From NCBI GenBank assembly GCA_947095535.1, contig OX352774.1, forward strand, positions 81,282,416 to 81,346,415: 64,000 nucleotides of DNA, in the 5' to 3' direction. The DNA comes from Poecilobothrus nobilitatus. Its lineage: Eukaryota; Arthropoda; Insecta; Diptera; Dolichopodidae. Both the position numbers and the translations under genes were made by a program. Positions 24,360 through 36,115 of this stretch are shown here, one piece after another (position 1 is the first letter of the stretch; the number at the start of each line of letters is the position of its first letter). The notes under the pieces are model-generated. The model searched no databases. It saw only the letters and a list, made by a program, of their open reading frames with translations, and was not told the DNA's origin.

Positions 24360-26119
24360 CCGGTACAGTGATTTCAAGAAGAAACTATTTAACAATTGGA
24401 AAATCTTAATATTTCATTGGAATATTTGGAATGGGCATATTTTTTATGTTGCTAAGAATTCTGTCAAATGTTTTTTTAAAATTAAATTGTAAAAATTCAA
24501 GTATATAAACAAAAATTAAACCTTACATATAAACGTTTTTTCTAACTAAATGGATTTTTCTAAAATTATAAGAAATTAAATTTCCTTTATAAAAAATATT
24601 CCAAGAAATATTAAAAATTTATGAATAAATTAATAAATAAATGCTTCAAAAATAAAATTTGTGTAAAATATTTTTTTTTTTTCTAAATGTGCGCTTTTAA
24701 AATCCTTGAATTGATATACTAACCTAACCTAATGCCTTATTTAAAATTGTTTAATGGGAGAAATTTTTGAAAAATAAGTTACCAATTTATTAAAAATTCA
24801 CAAAAAAAAAAAAAAAGACAAAACAAAAAAAAACAGTTTCATTTTTCAATGTTAAACATCGACACTTTTTAGTGAATTTTAATAACATTTTATCTCAATC
24901 TCTTTCAGTCTACTTGTCATTGTCGTTTGATGTTTGTCATTTACTATTGTGAAAATTACTATTGTAAGATATGTCAAAATATTGTCAAAATGTCAAAAAT
25001 AAATTAAAAATTATTCGATACATACTTTTCTAAATTGATAAAAGTTAAATAGAATTTAGTTATTGAAAGTGAAGTCGTTTTTAAAAATATAAGGATGTAA
25101 AATGAATGTAAAATGTAAAATGAATATTAAAACATGTTGAATGAATGGGTTAACATTTAAAACATTTTTAACATTTTTTTTAAACATATATAAATCATAT
25201 TAATAAGAAAAAAGTATTTATTTTTAAATTATTTAGTTCCCAAAGGTTATATTTCTAAAATATCTTCGCCACAATTTAATATTTATGTATGTTGAAAATT
25301 GAGAATAACATATGCGTTTTCTTTTTTCTCTTTTTTTTTTTAAAGGCAATTAATGACAAAAAATGTCTGTAATATTATATTTGTAAACCAATACATAATA
25401 ATTATTTTTAATATATTTTTATATATATACATATATATAAAAATATATGTATAAAGCTTCAAAAAAATAAACATATATGTAAAAATTATCAATAATTTCA
25501 GTGTTGGTAAAATTAAAAAAACATTTATTTTCCCTTGATAAAATATGTATACATAAAATGTATATACATATATATATATGAAATTTTCCCTTTGGAATGT
25601 TAAAAGGGGTATTTGTAAAAATTTGTAACTGATATTTTAGATCTTAGAAATGAAATTTTTCTTTTTTTTATTTGAAAAAGGAAAATATACAGTTTCGAAT
25701 TTTTTTTTTTTTATTTGTTTAAAACGATGTTAAAATTCGTTTTTCAAATATTTTTCGTAAATTAAATTAAATTTTTAAATCTTGACATTGAAATGAAAAT
25801 AAATTGAAATTTTCTTCTTGAGATTAAAAAATTTATTTAATAAATAAAATATATATTCTTAAGAGCCTTAGAATGGAGAGCTGTATTGACTTTGGTTAAT
25901 TAAAATGAAATAATCGGTATATAATTTTTACCCTGATTTTCAGCATTTTCCAATCTTTTTAATTTTAACATTCATTTTTAAATTGTTTTACTGAGCGATT
26001 GTTACTTACTGATTAACCATTGTTTGTTCGCAATACATATTTTTATAACCGTATGTGAACTATGTTGAAGTAGAAATTAATTAACTGAATAAGAAATTTG
26101 CAGTTTGTGATACCTTAAA
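24360..26119. other. Gene-free AT-rich DNA
   Basis: I see no gene. A run of TGTCAAAATATTGTCAAAATG-type words lies at 24970-25005. (TA)n-rich DNA lies at 25420-25450 and 25560-25582. Confidence 0.55.
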
Positions 26120-26630
26120 GAAGCCCAGTTAGATATAGTGTCAAAGATATGTATCGGCTCAGAATCGAATTCTGAATCAATTAAGCCATGTATGTAGGTC
26201 CGACCGTCTGTCCATTGATAAATCAAAAAATAAAGGAGCTAGGATTAGGCTGGCATTTTTTTTACTTCACTTTTGCAAAATTGTTAGATTTGCTATTTAC
26301 CTCCAGCATTTTCGGCCGCCGGGTTCGAGTAGCTGCCATACAACTTCTTTCTTTATATGGAAATAACTCAGTATCTATTGAAGCTGGATATCTAGGAAAT
26401 TTTGCAAAATGGTGTCGAGTTACAGGCCAACAACATCCCTAAAGTGTAGTTGTGATGGTGCAATAGATTCGGGTAGCTGTCATACAACTCCACAATTTAC
26501 ATAAATATATCTCGGTAGTTAACGTTAGTACTAAAACATCTGAAATTTTTTAAAAGATGATCAAGTTTTATAGAAACAGGATATATTACGTTCATACGGG
26601 TATGCCAGAGTTGACACAGTCTACTCCACT
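26120..26630 (+). repeat. Dispersed repeat, copy A (partner at 53.3 kb)
   Basis: This copy shares an ordered series of blocks with 53290-53830: AACCGTCTGT/GACCGTCTGTCC, GAT(A/-)AAT... AAATAA(A/C)GGAGCT, TC(G/T)GGTAGCTGTCATACAA or its variant TTGGGAGCTGTTATACAA, ATAAATATATCT, AAAAGATGATC(A/C)AGTTTTAT and AGGATATATTA(C/T)GTT. The GTAGCTGCCATACAACT words also resemble the unit of the Helentron-like elements (GTAGCTGCCACACGCCTCCC near 21068), so all may be distant relatives. The 84-codon frame at 26188-26442 reads through it and is not a gene. Confidence 0.6.
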
Positions 26631-27076
26631 GCACTTTTCCTCGTTATTTCTTTTTCTGTTATTCTTAATTATTTTTTATATTTGAAAATACAGATCAAAT
26701 TTCAACAGTATATGGTTAAATAAGATTAGTTATATAATATTATATATATCGAATATATTATATAGCTAGCAAATTTTTAACTTTATAATATTTGATAAAA
26801 AAAAATTTTGAATTAAAAATATCTGTAGATACACTATAGATTTTTGGAAAATTTATTTATCGAAATTAAAGCTTAGATTTATTTACAAAATGCAATTACA
26901 AAACTTAATTTTAAAGAAACTCTTAGGTAAAGATTAAAGTTATATTAAAAGCGAAAACTAACCTCATTACCTTTCATAAAATGATAAAAGTAAAATAAAT
27001 TTTAGTTTTTTCACTTTTATTTTATTTTTCTTATTTTGAATTTAACTTTACATTTTAAATTTAAGAAAAATGCTAA
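26631..27076. other. Gene-free AT-rich DNA
   Basis: I see no gene and no repeat beyond simple AT-rich words. Confidence 0.55.
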
Positions 27077-27430
27077 TTTACTTTTATATCATTTCTTTTT
27101 TTTAGCAATCAAAGTAGTTATTATGAATTTTTATTAACAGATGCTGTTTTTTTAAATTTTAGTTGTAGATTTAAAAAGGTGTGGAATAGCAATCTACAAA
27201 CGACAAAATTTATATGGGTTGGCGTCACCAAACGATTTCACAAATTAATAATTTACAAAAAAATGGCAACCCTAAAGCGTTATGGACAGAATTTTAGACA
27301 AATATGTAACGAAAATTATATAATACAACGACTAAAACGAAAACAAGAAATAGAACGCATACAAAACTTCACAATAGTTCTTCACCTAAGAAATCAATTC
27401 AGTGAAAAAAAATTGTTGTCATATTACTGA
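27077..27430 (+). CDS. Unassigned 117-codon open frame, possible exon
   Basis: This is the second-longest stop-free plus-strand stretch that is not a simple repeat. A strong acceptor-like TTTCTTTTTTTTAG ends at 27104. From there the frame reads SNQSSYYEFLLTDAVFLNFS, passes an ATG at 27179, and ends with a basic segment (MATLKRYGQNFRQICNE...QRLKRKQEIERIQNF) before a TGA. The second half has few F/I-only runs and a charged, helix-like composition. No motif or family is recognised. Other frames in the 27170-27235 region also look protein-like (RCGIAIYKRQNLYGLASPND), which is a warning against over-reading. No convincing donor follows. Confidence 0.28.
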   Translation, partial: FTFISFLFFSNQSSYYEFLLTDAVFLNFSCRFKKVWNSNLQTTKFIWVGVTKRFHKLIIYKKMATLKRYGQNFRQICNENYIIQRLKRKQEIERIQNFTIVLHLRNQFSEKKLLSYY

Positions 27431-29697
27431 GACAATGATTAGTAAACCGGGTAGGATAAATGTCTACATATAAATCTAATAAGTAATATTGAAAGTTTAA
27501 GTGCACTGTGCAGCATTTGGATGAGACTAAAACTGATATTTCCGAAATATAAATTACAAAAATGTTTTGTTTAATAAATGTGAGTTTTGTTTAATTAATA
27601 ATTAAAGTTTTTTAATAATTATTTAAAATGAAATTTTTAAAAATTAAAATATAGGTATGTTTTCGTTTATTCGAATTTCAGGTGTATTAATTTGTGCAAT
27701 TTACTAAAGAATTAGCACTATATTATTCCAAGTATATATTATTTTTTTCAAAAGTATAAGTACTGAAAGTCGAGGTATATTGAGCCGAAAATTATTGGAG
27801 TGAATATTTAGCTGGAATTCTAGCCGTTTCTCACTTTTAAACTTTTCCGGCTATCCGGCGAAATTTATTTGGAAATGAAATTTTGATTTGGCAACACTAA
27901 ATTTATAATAAATTTGACAAGACTCGTTAGTTAATGAAATAAAAATGAAGATATGTAATAAAATTGAATGTTAATCTCTTAATTGAACCTGTATAGATGA
28001 AATTCAGATTAACATTATTATACCAACTCATAGTATATGTGTTCCTTTAAATTGGGGATGATTACAATTTTAATTTACAAAGGTTTAAGGAAAATGTCCA
28101 CACCTTCGTTTATCATATTCCTAAAAATCTTAAATCAATTTTTTACTGCATAGCAGAATTCTTTCCTGAAATTAGTATACTAAAAATTCCATAACCTATT
28201 GTTTCGTCAAAAAGTGAAATGATGTTTAGTGGGTTTAAGTCAAGCATGTTAATAAAAAAATTGTGCTTTTATCGCTTTTCTTTAGCTTTTTACAATGATT
28301 CTCAAATATCCTTGTACAAAAAACAAAAACGAAAAAACATCTTAAAACCTAAACGAGAGACTAAACATATGTCTAGCCACAAAAAAAAAAAAAAAAAACA
28401 AGAAAAATAAAATGAAACTATTAAAGAAACTAAATCGTTAATCATGACTACAAAATTTAAAAATTCTCTTATAAAATTTGACCATTTAAACGCACTTTTA
28501 ATTATTTTTATTGCTATTCGTATGTATTTATGTATTTTAAATGGATGCCAAACTATTTTTATGCAATACGTGATGATATTAAAATAAGTAATAATATCTA
28601 ACATCTATTTCTCGAATATTTAATGATGGAAAAAAAAAAAAAAAGAGTTCATTGAAATATGAAAATAAAAAGATCAGAAAAAATGTAAAAGGGGAAAATT
28701 TACAAAAAAAAAAAACAGGGATGCATCAAGAAAAATGGAAAAAAAAAACTTTTAAAGACGATTTGTATATACTTTCAACTTTTTAGGACTAAATAATAAA
28801 TTTATCAAAATTATTTTTAATCATGTCAGAAAAATAAAAATTTCTATTTCATTTTTCACTTTTTTTTTTTGTTTTTAATTTACCAATTTACCAAAAAAAA
28901 AAAAAATTTTCATACATTACTCCATTAATATAATGATACCATTGAAAATATTTAAACCACAATACTTAATTATGTATATTGTATATATATAGGTGTATAT
29001 TTTATTTTGCTAATTATATCAAAATTTATATATTTTTTTTGCTTATATATAAACGTATATATAAGCATATATGTATATACGTTTAAGATGAAATTGAAAT
29101 GTGTTGAAGATAATTAAACTTTTTGGTGGTATGTATGTACATATTAGGTATAATTTATTAATGTTTATTATAATTCAATGTTCCAGTAAGAAATTTTTGT
29201 AGATAATAGATATTAGAAAAAAATTTTTTTGAAGCTTTACAGTATAGTAATAAGAAAAAAAAAAATTTCTTATCTTGTCTTCTTAAATTAATAAAGAAGA
29301 AAAAAAAAATGTTTTTTTCTCTTTAAAAAAGAATATATTATACCTATATACAGTATAAAAAAATGAATTTCAGAGATATTTGCAAATTCAATAAATCGTG
29401 TGATATTGAATCATAAATCATTTTTTTTTTTTTTTACTGTATATTCTGTTATCTTCACTATATATTTTATTATTTTCATTATTACTACAATAAGAAGTGT
29501 GTATATTATCTACATACATATGTATATGTCTGTATTTATGTATGTATACAATTTGATACAAAATTTAGTATAGGTATCTTTAAAATTTTTTTTTTTCTTT
29601 ATAATATACACTTGTTTTAGGTAAATTAATTTTATTTTTTTTATTTTTGGTATTCTGTTATTTTTCAAACAAAAAAAATGGAAATTTACATATCTAA
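27431..29697. other. Gene-free AT-rich DNA
   Basis: I see no gene. The overlapping frames at 28219-28410 (+) and 28302-28604 (-) have background composition. (TA)n-rich DNA lies at 28978-29085. Confidence 0.55.
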
Positions 29698-29949
29698 TAT
29701 CATAACAGTTATGAACAAAATTTAATTAACATATTATATGCATTAAGTAGAGTCATCGATGCCTTTAAAGTAGAGTTACCGAAGAATCAAAAAAAAAAAG
29801 TAGTAGCTGAAAGCTTTTTAGGTGGCATAGATAAATATAACAATGTGATATCCTAAAATAAATTTTTTAATACAGAGAGTGAAGAAACTGAAGAAACTTA
29901 TCAGACGGCTGAAAGAATATCGGGATCGGAATAAATCGTGTATAAGGAA
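29698..29949 (+). pseudogene. Decayed coding fragment, family unknown
   Basis: A plus-strand frame with no start codon is open for 52 codons (29698-29853; for example NLINILYALSRVIDAFKVEL then VVAESFLGGIDKYNNVIS). It passes one TAA, is open for 25 more (TESEETEETYQTAERISGSE), then has a second TAA at 29932. The amino-acid mix is unlike the local background. The stop lies within a pyrimidine-rich TTTTTTAATACAG, so an intron that removes it is conceivable, but the best donor would make it only 31-54 bases. A run of ten or more A residues (about 29789-29799) is a likely frameshift site. I do not recognise the protein. It may belong with the fragments at 30.37-30.79 kb and perhaps 33.1 kb. Confidence 0.38.
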
Positions 29950-30355
29950 TAAAAATATATAAGTTGAAATTAATAGGTTATATACAGATATGTACAGCAA
30001 AACTAAATCAAAAAAACAGTTGTTATGGAAATTTTAATGAGGTTGTAAATAATTAAAAAAAAAAAGCTTTATTTTTTAATGTGAAGAGTCATAGGACATG
30101 ACTATTGATTATATATATATTTAAAGTTTTAGCTTAAAAATCTATGATTTCGTTAATTTAATTTAATGTAAAACTGTACAGTATGAGTAAAATGGTTGAA
30201 GAAATTCTGTAAATTTTTGAAATTGATGAGAAAGAACTTCTATGAATTAATGATTTGAATTATAATCCCAAATAGTTTTACAGTTGAATTTGTAAATGTT
30301 TTTTTTTATGCGATAGCCAAACTCTTAAGCAGAATTTAAATCTTGTTGGTATAAG
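29950..30355. other. Spacer between decayed fragments
   Basis: No continuous frame is seen. A short stretch at 30183-30275 reads MSKMVEEIL, stop, IFEIDEKELL, stop, INDLNYNPK in one frame. It may be another broken piece of the same ancient gene. Confidence 0.25.
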
Positions 30356-30792
30356 TTTAACAAAATGGTGGAGGAAGTGAAAGAAGAAAATATAGCAAAA
30401 GGGAGAAATTGTTAGAAATTGTAAATAGGATATGAAATTAAAACGGTTCTTTTTGAACCAGTATACAATTTGTATATTGGAGTGCCTATTGCCAATAGTG
30501 ACGCCAAGTGGGATCATGGAGTATTGTCAATACAATTGATTGGGCCCATGTTCCACATTTTAGCAGTTTTCACAACAAATGAGTTTCGATAACCTGTTTT
30601 AAATCACCTATAGGAATTCTATAGGAACAGTATAGATAAGGGGCATTTGCTGCCTATCTTGTGTTTTGGAATTATTTGAGAAAAGAGATTAAAGATTTTA
30701 ATTCATTTGAGGAATGGTGTCGTTAATCTAAGAAATATTTACAAAACAAAAAGATAAGTGACAGGTTTAAGGAAATTAAAGGAGTGGTGTAA
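30356..30792 (+). pseudogene. Decayed coding fragments in two frames, family unknown
   Basis: The first frame runs from about 30356 to 30682 with four internal stops. Its longest piece is 55 codons (30425-30589; includes GYEIKTVLFEPVYNLYIGV and IQLIGPMFHILAVFTTNEF). A shifted frame then opens from 30643 to 30789 (49 codons with one TAA at 30724): AFAAYLVFWNYLRKEIKDF, NSFEEWCR, stop, SKKYLQNKKISDRFKEIK. Local base composition is less AT-rich than the surroundings, and no simple repeat explains the reading. The combination of stops and a frame shift argues for a pseudogene or an old element. The minus-strand frame at 30278-30517 is the complement. The family is unknown. Confidence 0.38.
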
Positions 30793-31360
30793 TAATAACG
30801 GAATTATAATAATATATTTATTTGCATTTAAATTTTCTTACAGTTAAACTTTTAAAACTGAGGTTTTTTGAGTTGCTCGAACAGTTAAAAATTGTACACT
30901 TAATTTTTATTGTTTTTTATTATAAAGTTTTTAGTTTTAAAAAATTTAAAAGTTAAATTATTCTTTTTTTTAAGTTTTTTTTTGTAGTTTTAATAAAAAA
31001 GTTTTTTGTTTTTATAAATACATATCTAATATTATACATTTACTAAATAGAATAAAAAACTTAACTTTACTTAAGAGTTTCAATAATTTTATTTAAAATA
31101 AAATTGTTGGATACATACCTGAAAATAAAAATTAAAAAATAAATTAAATTAAAAGAATTTTAATTATATAATTAAATAAAAATTAAATATAACATATTAT
31201 TATTAAATTTTAAATTGTTTAAAATTTTTAGAATTTAAAAAAATAAAAAGGATCAGCATTGAAAATGCAATTAATGCATATGTAAATGATTTAATTTGAC
31301 TTGACTTGAGTTTGGTTAATTTTACTTCTTCCTTCTAACTTTGTAGTTAGAAATTAGTTC
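30793..31360. other. Gene-free AT-rich DNA
   Basis: I see no gene and only short A- and T-rich tracts. Confidence 0.55.
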
Positions 31361-31757
31361 TTATATACCTTTTTTACTTTAACTGAAGACTTTTTTACTT
31401 TAAGCGAAATTTTTTTTACTTAAAATGAAGCTCATTTTACTTTGAGTGAACACATTTTTATTTTAAATGAAGTATTTTTACTTTAGTAACTAACTTATGT
31501 TATATTTAAATACTTAATAATTATATTTAATTTACGTAATACGTAATATGTATATATATTTGGATATAATTTTTATGTATCTCATATTTATGTATATATA
31601 TATGTATATTATATGTATTTTTTTACTTCAAATTTGATTATAAATGTGTTCACTTAAAGTAAAAAACTTTTCACTTTAAGTAAAAAATCTTCTTTAACTT
31701 AAAAAATGTCTTTACTTAAATTAGAAATATCTTCAGTTAAAGTAAAAAAGATATAAT
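31361..31757. mobile_element. Foldback MITE with internally repeated arms
   Basis: The left arm (31361-31485) consists of tandem variants of TTTTTTACTTTAA(C/G)(T/C)GAAG. The right arm (31620-31757) carries their complements. The outermost match is TTTTTTACTTTAACTGAAGA against its perfect reverse complement ending at 31750, and GTGAACACATTT recurs in both arms. Each arm therefore holds five or six units of about 22-25 bp and can pair with the other. The 135-bp centre is plain AT-rich DNA. The arrangement matches foldback-type non-autonomous elements. There is no coding potential. Confidence 0.78.
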
Positions 31758-33112
31758 ATTATTTTTGAAGAATATTATTTAGATCATATTTATCTTACAA
31801 AATATAGAAGAAAAATCTGACAATAATTATTACAGTAGAATATGACAATAACGAAACTTAATTTTTCATACAATTTCAAGATGGCAATTACATACATATA
31901 ACATTTGTATAATTTAAAAAAATAAAAAATTTAACAATTTTTTTTAAGTAAAATGTTGAAATACTTTCTAAATTTATATGTTTTATTTTTATTCAATAAT
32001 GTGGTTTATATTTTTATTAAAAATATCTTCTTGTAATATATTATATATATATACTTACAGATTACAATATCTTAAAATTTGAAGTTTGCATGTACATACA
32101 TACATACATACATTATATTTGATTTATAGTCTGTATTTTCATATGATTATTTTTTTTGAAAGTTAACATTAGATTTTAATGTTTCCATATATGTACATAT
32201 GTATGTAAGTATATTTTCTTTTGTTTCTGGTATTAAAGAAGTACAAAAAAAAAAATGATAAAAATTTAAGGCATTCATCAGATAAATACATAAAAATGTT
32301 ATCTGTAATGATTAAATATAGAAATTTTGAAAAAAAAAAAAAAATTGTAATGATACTGTAATCTGTAATATTCTTTAGTTTGAGACAAATATTGCGATAA
32401 AAATAAATTAAAACTATGTATATTATGATTGTTTTAGCTATTTAAAGAAATCCCTAATAATTTTCTTATCTTGTAACACTATGTAGAATTATAGAAATAT
32501 GTATCTACAAAAAAATCTTTAATATAGATTTAAAACGTATGACGTTCCGGTATCTTTGTACCCCATTCTTTTAAGATCTCCATTTTATAGTCGTCTTCAG
32601 GTTGATTACATTAATAGGTTTTAGAGAAATACATTTAACATTTTTTTTAAAAGACACAAGCAATTTAAAGTTAAGCTGCTATATAATAAATTCAAATGTC
32701 ATTAAGCTCCATTAATAGACTTCAAGATTTAAAAAAAGAAAAACTGAATGTGTGTACATAATTAAATAAAAACATAAGCACCCCTTTTTAAGATGCATCA
32801 TACGACTATAAAAACGTTGAAGCGTTTAATGTCAATTTTGCAAGACATTAAGGCGATATTTTTAAATTAGCTAGAATGAACTGTCAAATTAATCGTGCAT
32901 GGTATTTGTATATGACATTACTTGTGAAGCGATAGCCGTCATTCAGTTACTTTAAAATTTTGATCAATGATCAGTATCACGTTTATTGTTTTCTAAGAAC
33001 TTTTAATTTATTTTTAATATATTTGGTTATAATTTTATAAAGTTAGTGAATAGTGAATTTAGTGAATTTTTTATCCGAAGATAAAATTAAAAAAAAAAAA
33101 GTTAAATAAAAG
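31758..33112. other. Gene-free DNA; possible upstream region of the relic at 33.1 kb
   Basis: No gene is seen. An ACAT tetranucleotide run lies at 32093-32113. From 32560 the sequence is less AT-rich. ACTATAAAAACG near 32805-32815 and CATTCAGTTACT near 32940 resemble a TATA box and an insect initiator, and the A/T-rich AGTGAATAGTGAATTTAGTG stretch before 33113 resembles a fly 5' leader. These are suggestive only. Confidence 0.25.
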
Positions 33113-34129
33113 ATGAGCTCTAAATGAAGATTTACAAAGAAAAGTGAATATAAAGAAGAAATATAAGAGGCAGTTCAAATTCATTAAATCTACTTTGTAA
33201 GTAGTACCAAAAAATAAAATTTGAATTAAGAATTATGTATACATCTATAAAAACAAAAATATTTTTAGATTTTTCAAGTACCTATTCAAATAAACAAAGG
33301 AGGGAAAGTTAAGCAAGTATTAGAAATACTAGATTTTACTAGTATTGAAAAAAAAAATATATCATTAACTACTCTCACGCCATCTGTTCTTCCTGTTATA
33401 AAATTAATTTCGTTCTTACAATTCTTTTGCTGCAGAAACATTTATCAAATAAAGGACGGAAATGATTTCATGCTTGGATTTTGGTTGTATACATCCCCAA
33501 TTCCACACAAAATACGAAATAATGATTTTTATAACAAACACTAATTTTTTTTTGACAATAAGTACTATAAGTTTTGACAATTTAACAAAATAAACTGCTC
33601 ATCGTACGTCTATCAGAAAGTACATAAACTCATAGACATTGACTTTCGAGTTTTAAAGAAAGATTTTTAAGTTTTGTTCATAGCTATTTTTAGGCTGCTT
33701 CAACACAAATATAATAGAATAGAGGTGTTGAAATTTATGACATTTAAAAAATAATATAATAATCCAAAACAGTTTTTTCGAACGGAATACATAATATAGT
33801 GTGATAGGTAGGCATTTATAGGAATGCATTTATCGTTAGAATGATATTAAAAACAACTATTTTAACCAAAACAATGTTTCAAGAAAAAAAAATATAGCTT
33901 CAACTTAAAAGATGAGTAAATTATCTTTTTTATGACATATGCTTCATTTAGGAATTAATGAATTAGAAGGAGAAAGATTATGTAAAATGTTTTATATATA
34001 GAAAGGATGACAAATGTAAAAGTTTTCTCCAGAATTGATGGAGAACTGATTCAAATGTTAAAATTGCAAATACTAACTACTTCAATTACTTTTGAAGACA
34101 AACACAAATATAACAGACAAGAAAAATAA
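33113..34129 (+). pseudogene. Intron-bearing gene relic, family unknown
   Basis: An ATG (33113) opens a 28-codon segment in frame that reads MSSK, stop, RFTKKSEYKEEI, stop, EAVQIH, stop, IYF. It ends exactly at a consensus donor (TTT|GTAAGT). A 72-bp intron follows, with acceptor TTTTTAG. The same frame then continues for 91 codons without a stop (33269-33541; includes KVKQVLEILDFTSIEKKNIS and GNDFMLGFWLYTSPIPHKIR). It stays recognisable to 33754 with only three more stops (CSSYVYQKVHKLIDIDFRVL; VLFIAIFRLLQHKYNRIEV). After further decay, two frame-shifted pieces follow at 33945-33998 (HLGINELEGERLCKMFYI) and 34007-34126 (MTNVKVFSRIDGELIQMLKL). Keeping one frame across a canonical short intron argues for an old host or element gene, not for chance. 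I recognise no domain. The total would be about 300-330 residues. Confidence 0.5.
33197..33268 (+). other. Putative 72-bp spliceosomal intron in the relic
   Basis: It begins GTAAGTAG and ends ATATTTTTAG. Its length and AT content are typical of short fly introns. The reading frame on both sides is in phase 0 and is continuous only if this segment is removed. Confidence 0.5.
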
Positions 34130-36115
34130 CAAATCTTAATGTTTTTTAAAAAAGTTAACTGTGGTTTAATCTATATAGAGAGAAATTATTAAACAACATC
34201 ATATGGAAATCAACATTGTATCGAGGGCAATCATAATAGAATGATTATTACCATTAAATTAAACATAAAATACCTTCAAATCTTCACATTGTGCTTCATC
34301 TTATGAATTGCATCTTATGAACTGTATTTGAAAAAAAAAAAAATGAATCTAGGTTTCTTTTTTTATACATAGGTACCCGCATACATACATAAAATTTTTA
34401 AATCTAATTTAAAAATTCATAAATATTAACAAAAATTTATTAAATTAGTAATTTTTATTTTTTTTTTTGTTCTCCAAATAATAACGATAAATAATGTCAG
34501 AAAACAAATTTACTTTTTACTTTAACAACAACATGTTTATAATTCTTTAAAATATGGAGAATGAAAGAAAACGGTTAATTATTGTTAAAATTAATAAACA
34601 AAACTATTTAGTATTGTAATTATTCAGAATTTAAAATAGTTTTTTTTTTCTTTTTTTTCTTTCTTCACAATAAACATAAGTATCTTAAGATTTTTTTAAA
34701 AATAATAAAGACAAACAAAAAAAGTAGATTGACTTAAATTTACAACTGTGTTAACAAGAATAGAAAAACAGAATACTAACTAGAAAATTCGATTTTTTTT
34801 TTCTTCTTTTATTTTTATTTTTAAATAAAATTTATTTTTATTTAAAGATAAAAAAAAGATTCTTCTGACTTCTTTAATACAAAACAAAAAAAAAACAATA
34901 ACAATTATACTTTTTATTTTGATTCATTTAAATTTATAATAAAAAAAAAAAAAAAAATATGATACAGAAAGTAACAGACTTAAAAATACTGTTATAAAAC
35001 ATATACACGTGATAAAAGAGATAAAGAATGTTTTTCTTTCTTTAAAGAAAATGAGAAAGAAAATTAAAATAAACAGAAGTTAAAAATATATATATATATA
35101 TATATATAAAGAAAAAAAAACAAATAAAAAACAAATAAAAAGAAATATAAAAGGGTCAAATAATCCTTAACATCACAAAATGTTATTCTAATTTATTTTT
35201 TCCACTCACCCTATCACTAGTTTAGTAGTTTCAACTACTTTTTACAGTTGTTCTTACATCCGACTTTATGTTCTTTTTTTTTTTTTATACAATCTACTTT
35301 TTTTTTTTAAACATTTTTATTTTTTTTTTTTGTAAATTTAATAATTTTATGTATAATATTAAAATGTGTGAATTTACATTCTCTGCTAATTATTCTTAAT
35401 GTAAAGAAAAAAATGAAAATGTATATAAGAAAAAAGAAAAAGAAACTAAACAACAATGTAATGAACACCAACTGAAAAAAAAATTAAATTTAAATAGGAC
35501 AATTTCAGTTAATTTAAAGGATGATACCATATATATACCAAGGACATTTTTAGAACACATTTAGATAAAATTTTGGCCTCTGACGTCCATTAAAGAAGAA
35601 AAAAGAAAATAGCAAAAAAAAAAAAAAAACCAAAAACCGGTGACTCAGCTGGAGCTTTTTAAAATAAAATATGTATTTAATTTTTACAATGATATTGTAC
35701 ATACAAATATATATATGTATGTATGTAGGTACAGAGTGTTTTTTTTTGAAATATAATATTGAAAATGTTAATTATACTTATAATATATTATTTTTGAAAA
35801 AAAAAAAACAATTGCCCATTGACATAATATTATTCTGAATGTTATGTTAGATGTGATGTTATGTTATAGTTCTTTGTGGATGTGTGCAAGATCATTCAGG
35901 TAGGTCAATGGAAATTTTATTTTAAGATTTTCCAATATTGTAAAAATTATTTTCAGTTAATTAATCCAGGAAACAATTATATAAGTAAGTACAATAAATG
36001 TACCACTTTATTTATTAATAAACTAACAGATTTTGCTAGATTTTTTTTTAATTTCGTACTAAGAAATCAGAGACTGGCTTACGTTTAACTATGACAAATT
36101 AGATGATTCCCCTAC
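34130..36115. other. Gene-free, homopolymer-dense DNA
   Basis: I see no gene. A (TA)n run lies at 35086-35108. At 35637-35657 CCGGTGACTCAGCTGGAGC stands out in poly-A surroundings and contains an AP-1-like TGACTCA overlapping an E-box CAGCTG. The frame at 35876-36088 has background composition. Confidence 0.5.

Noticed and set aside
32800..32950. TATA box and initiator for the 33.1-kb relic
   Set aside because: TATAAAA-type words are frequent at this composition, and spacing to a transcription start cannot be shown from sequence alone.
35205..35275. Minus-strand exon ending at GATAGG|GTGAGT
   Set aside because: The donor is good, but there is no acceptor or open frame upstream to make an exon.
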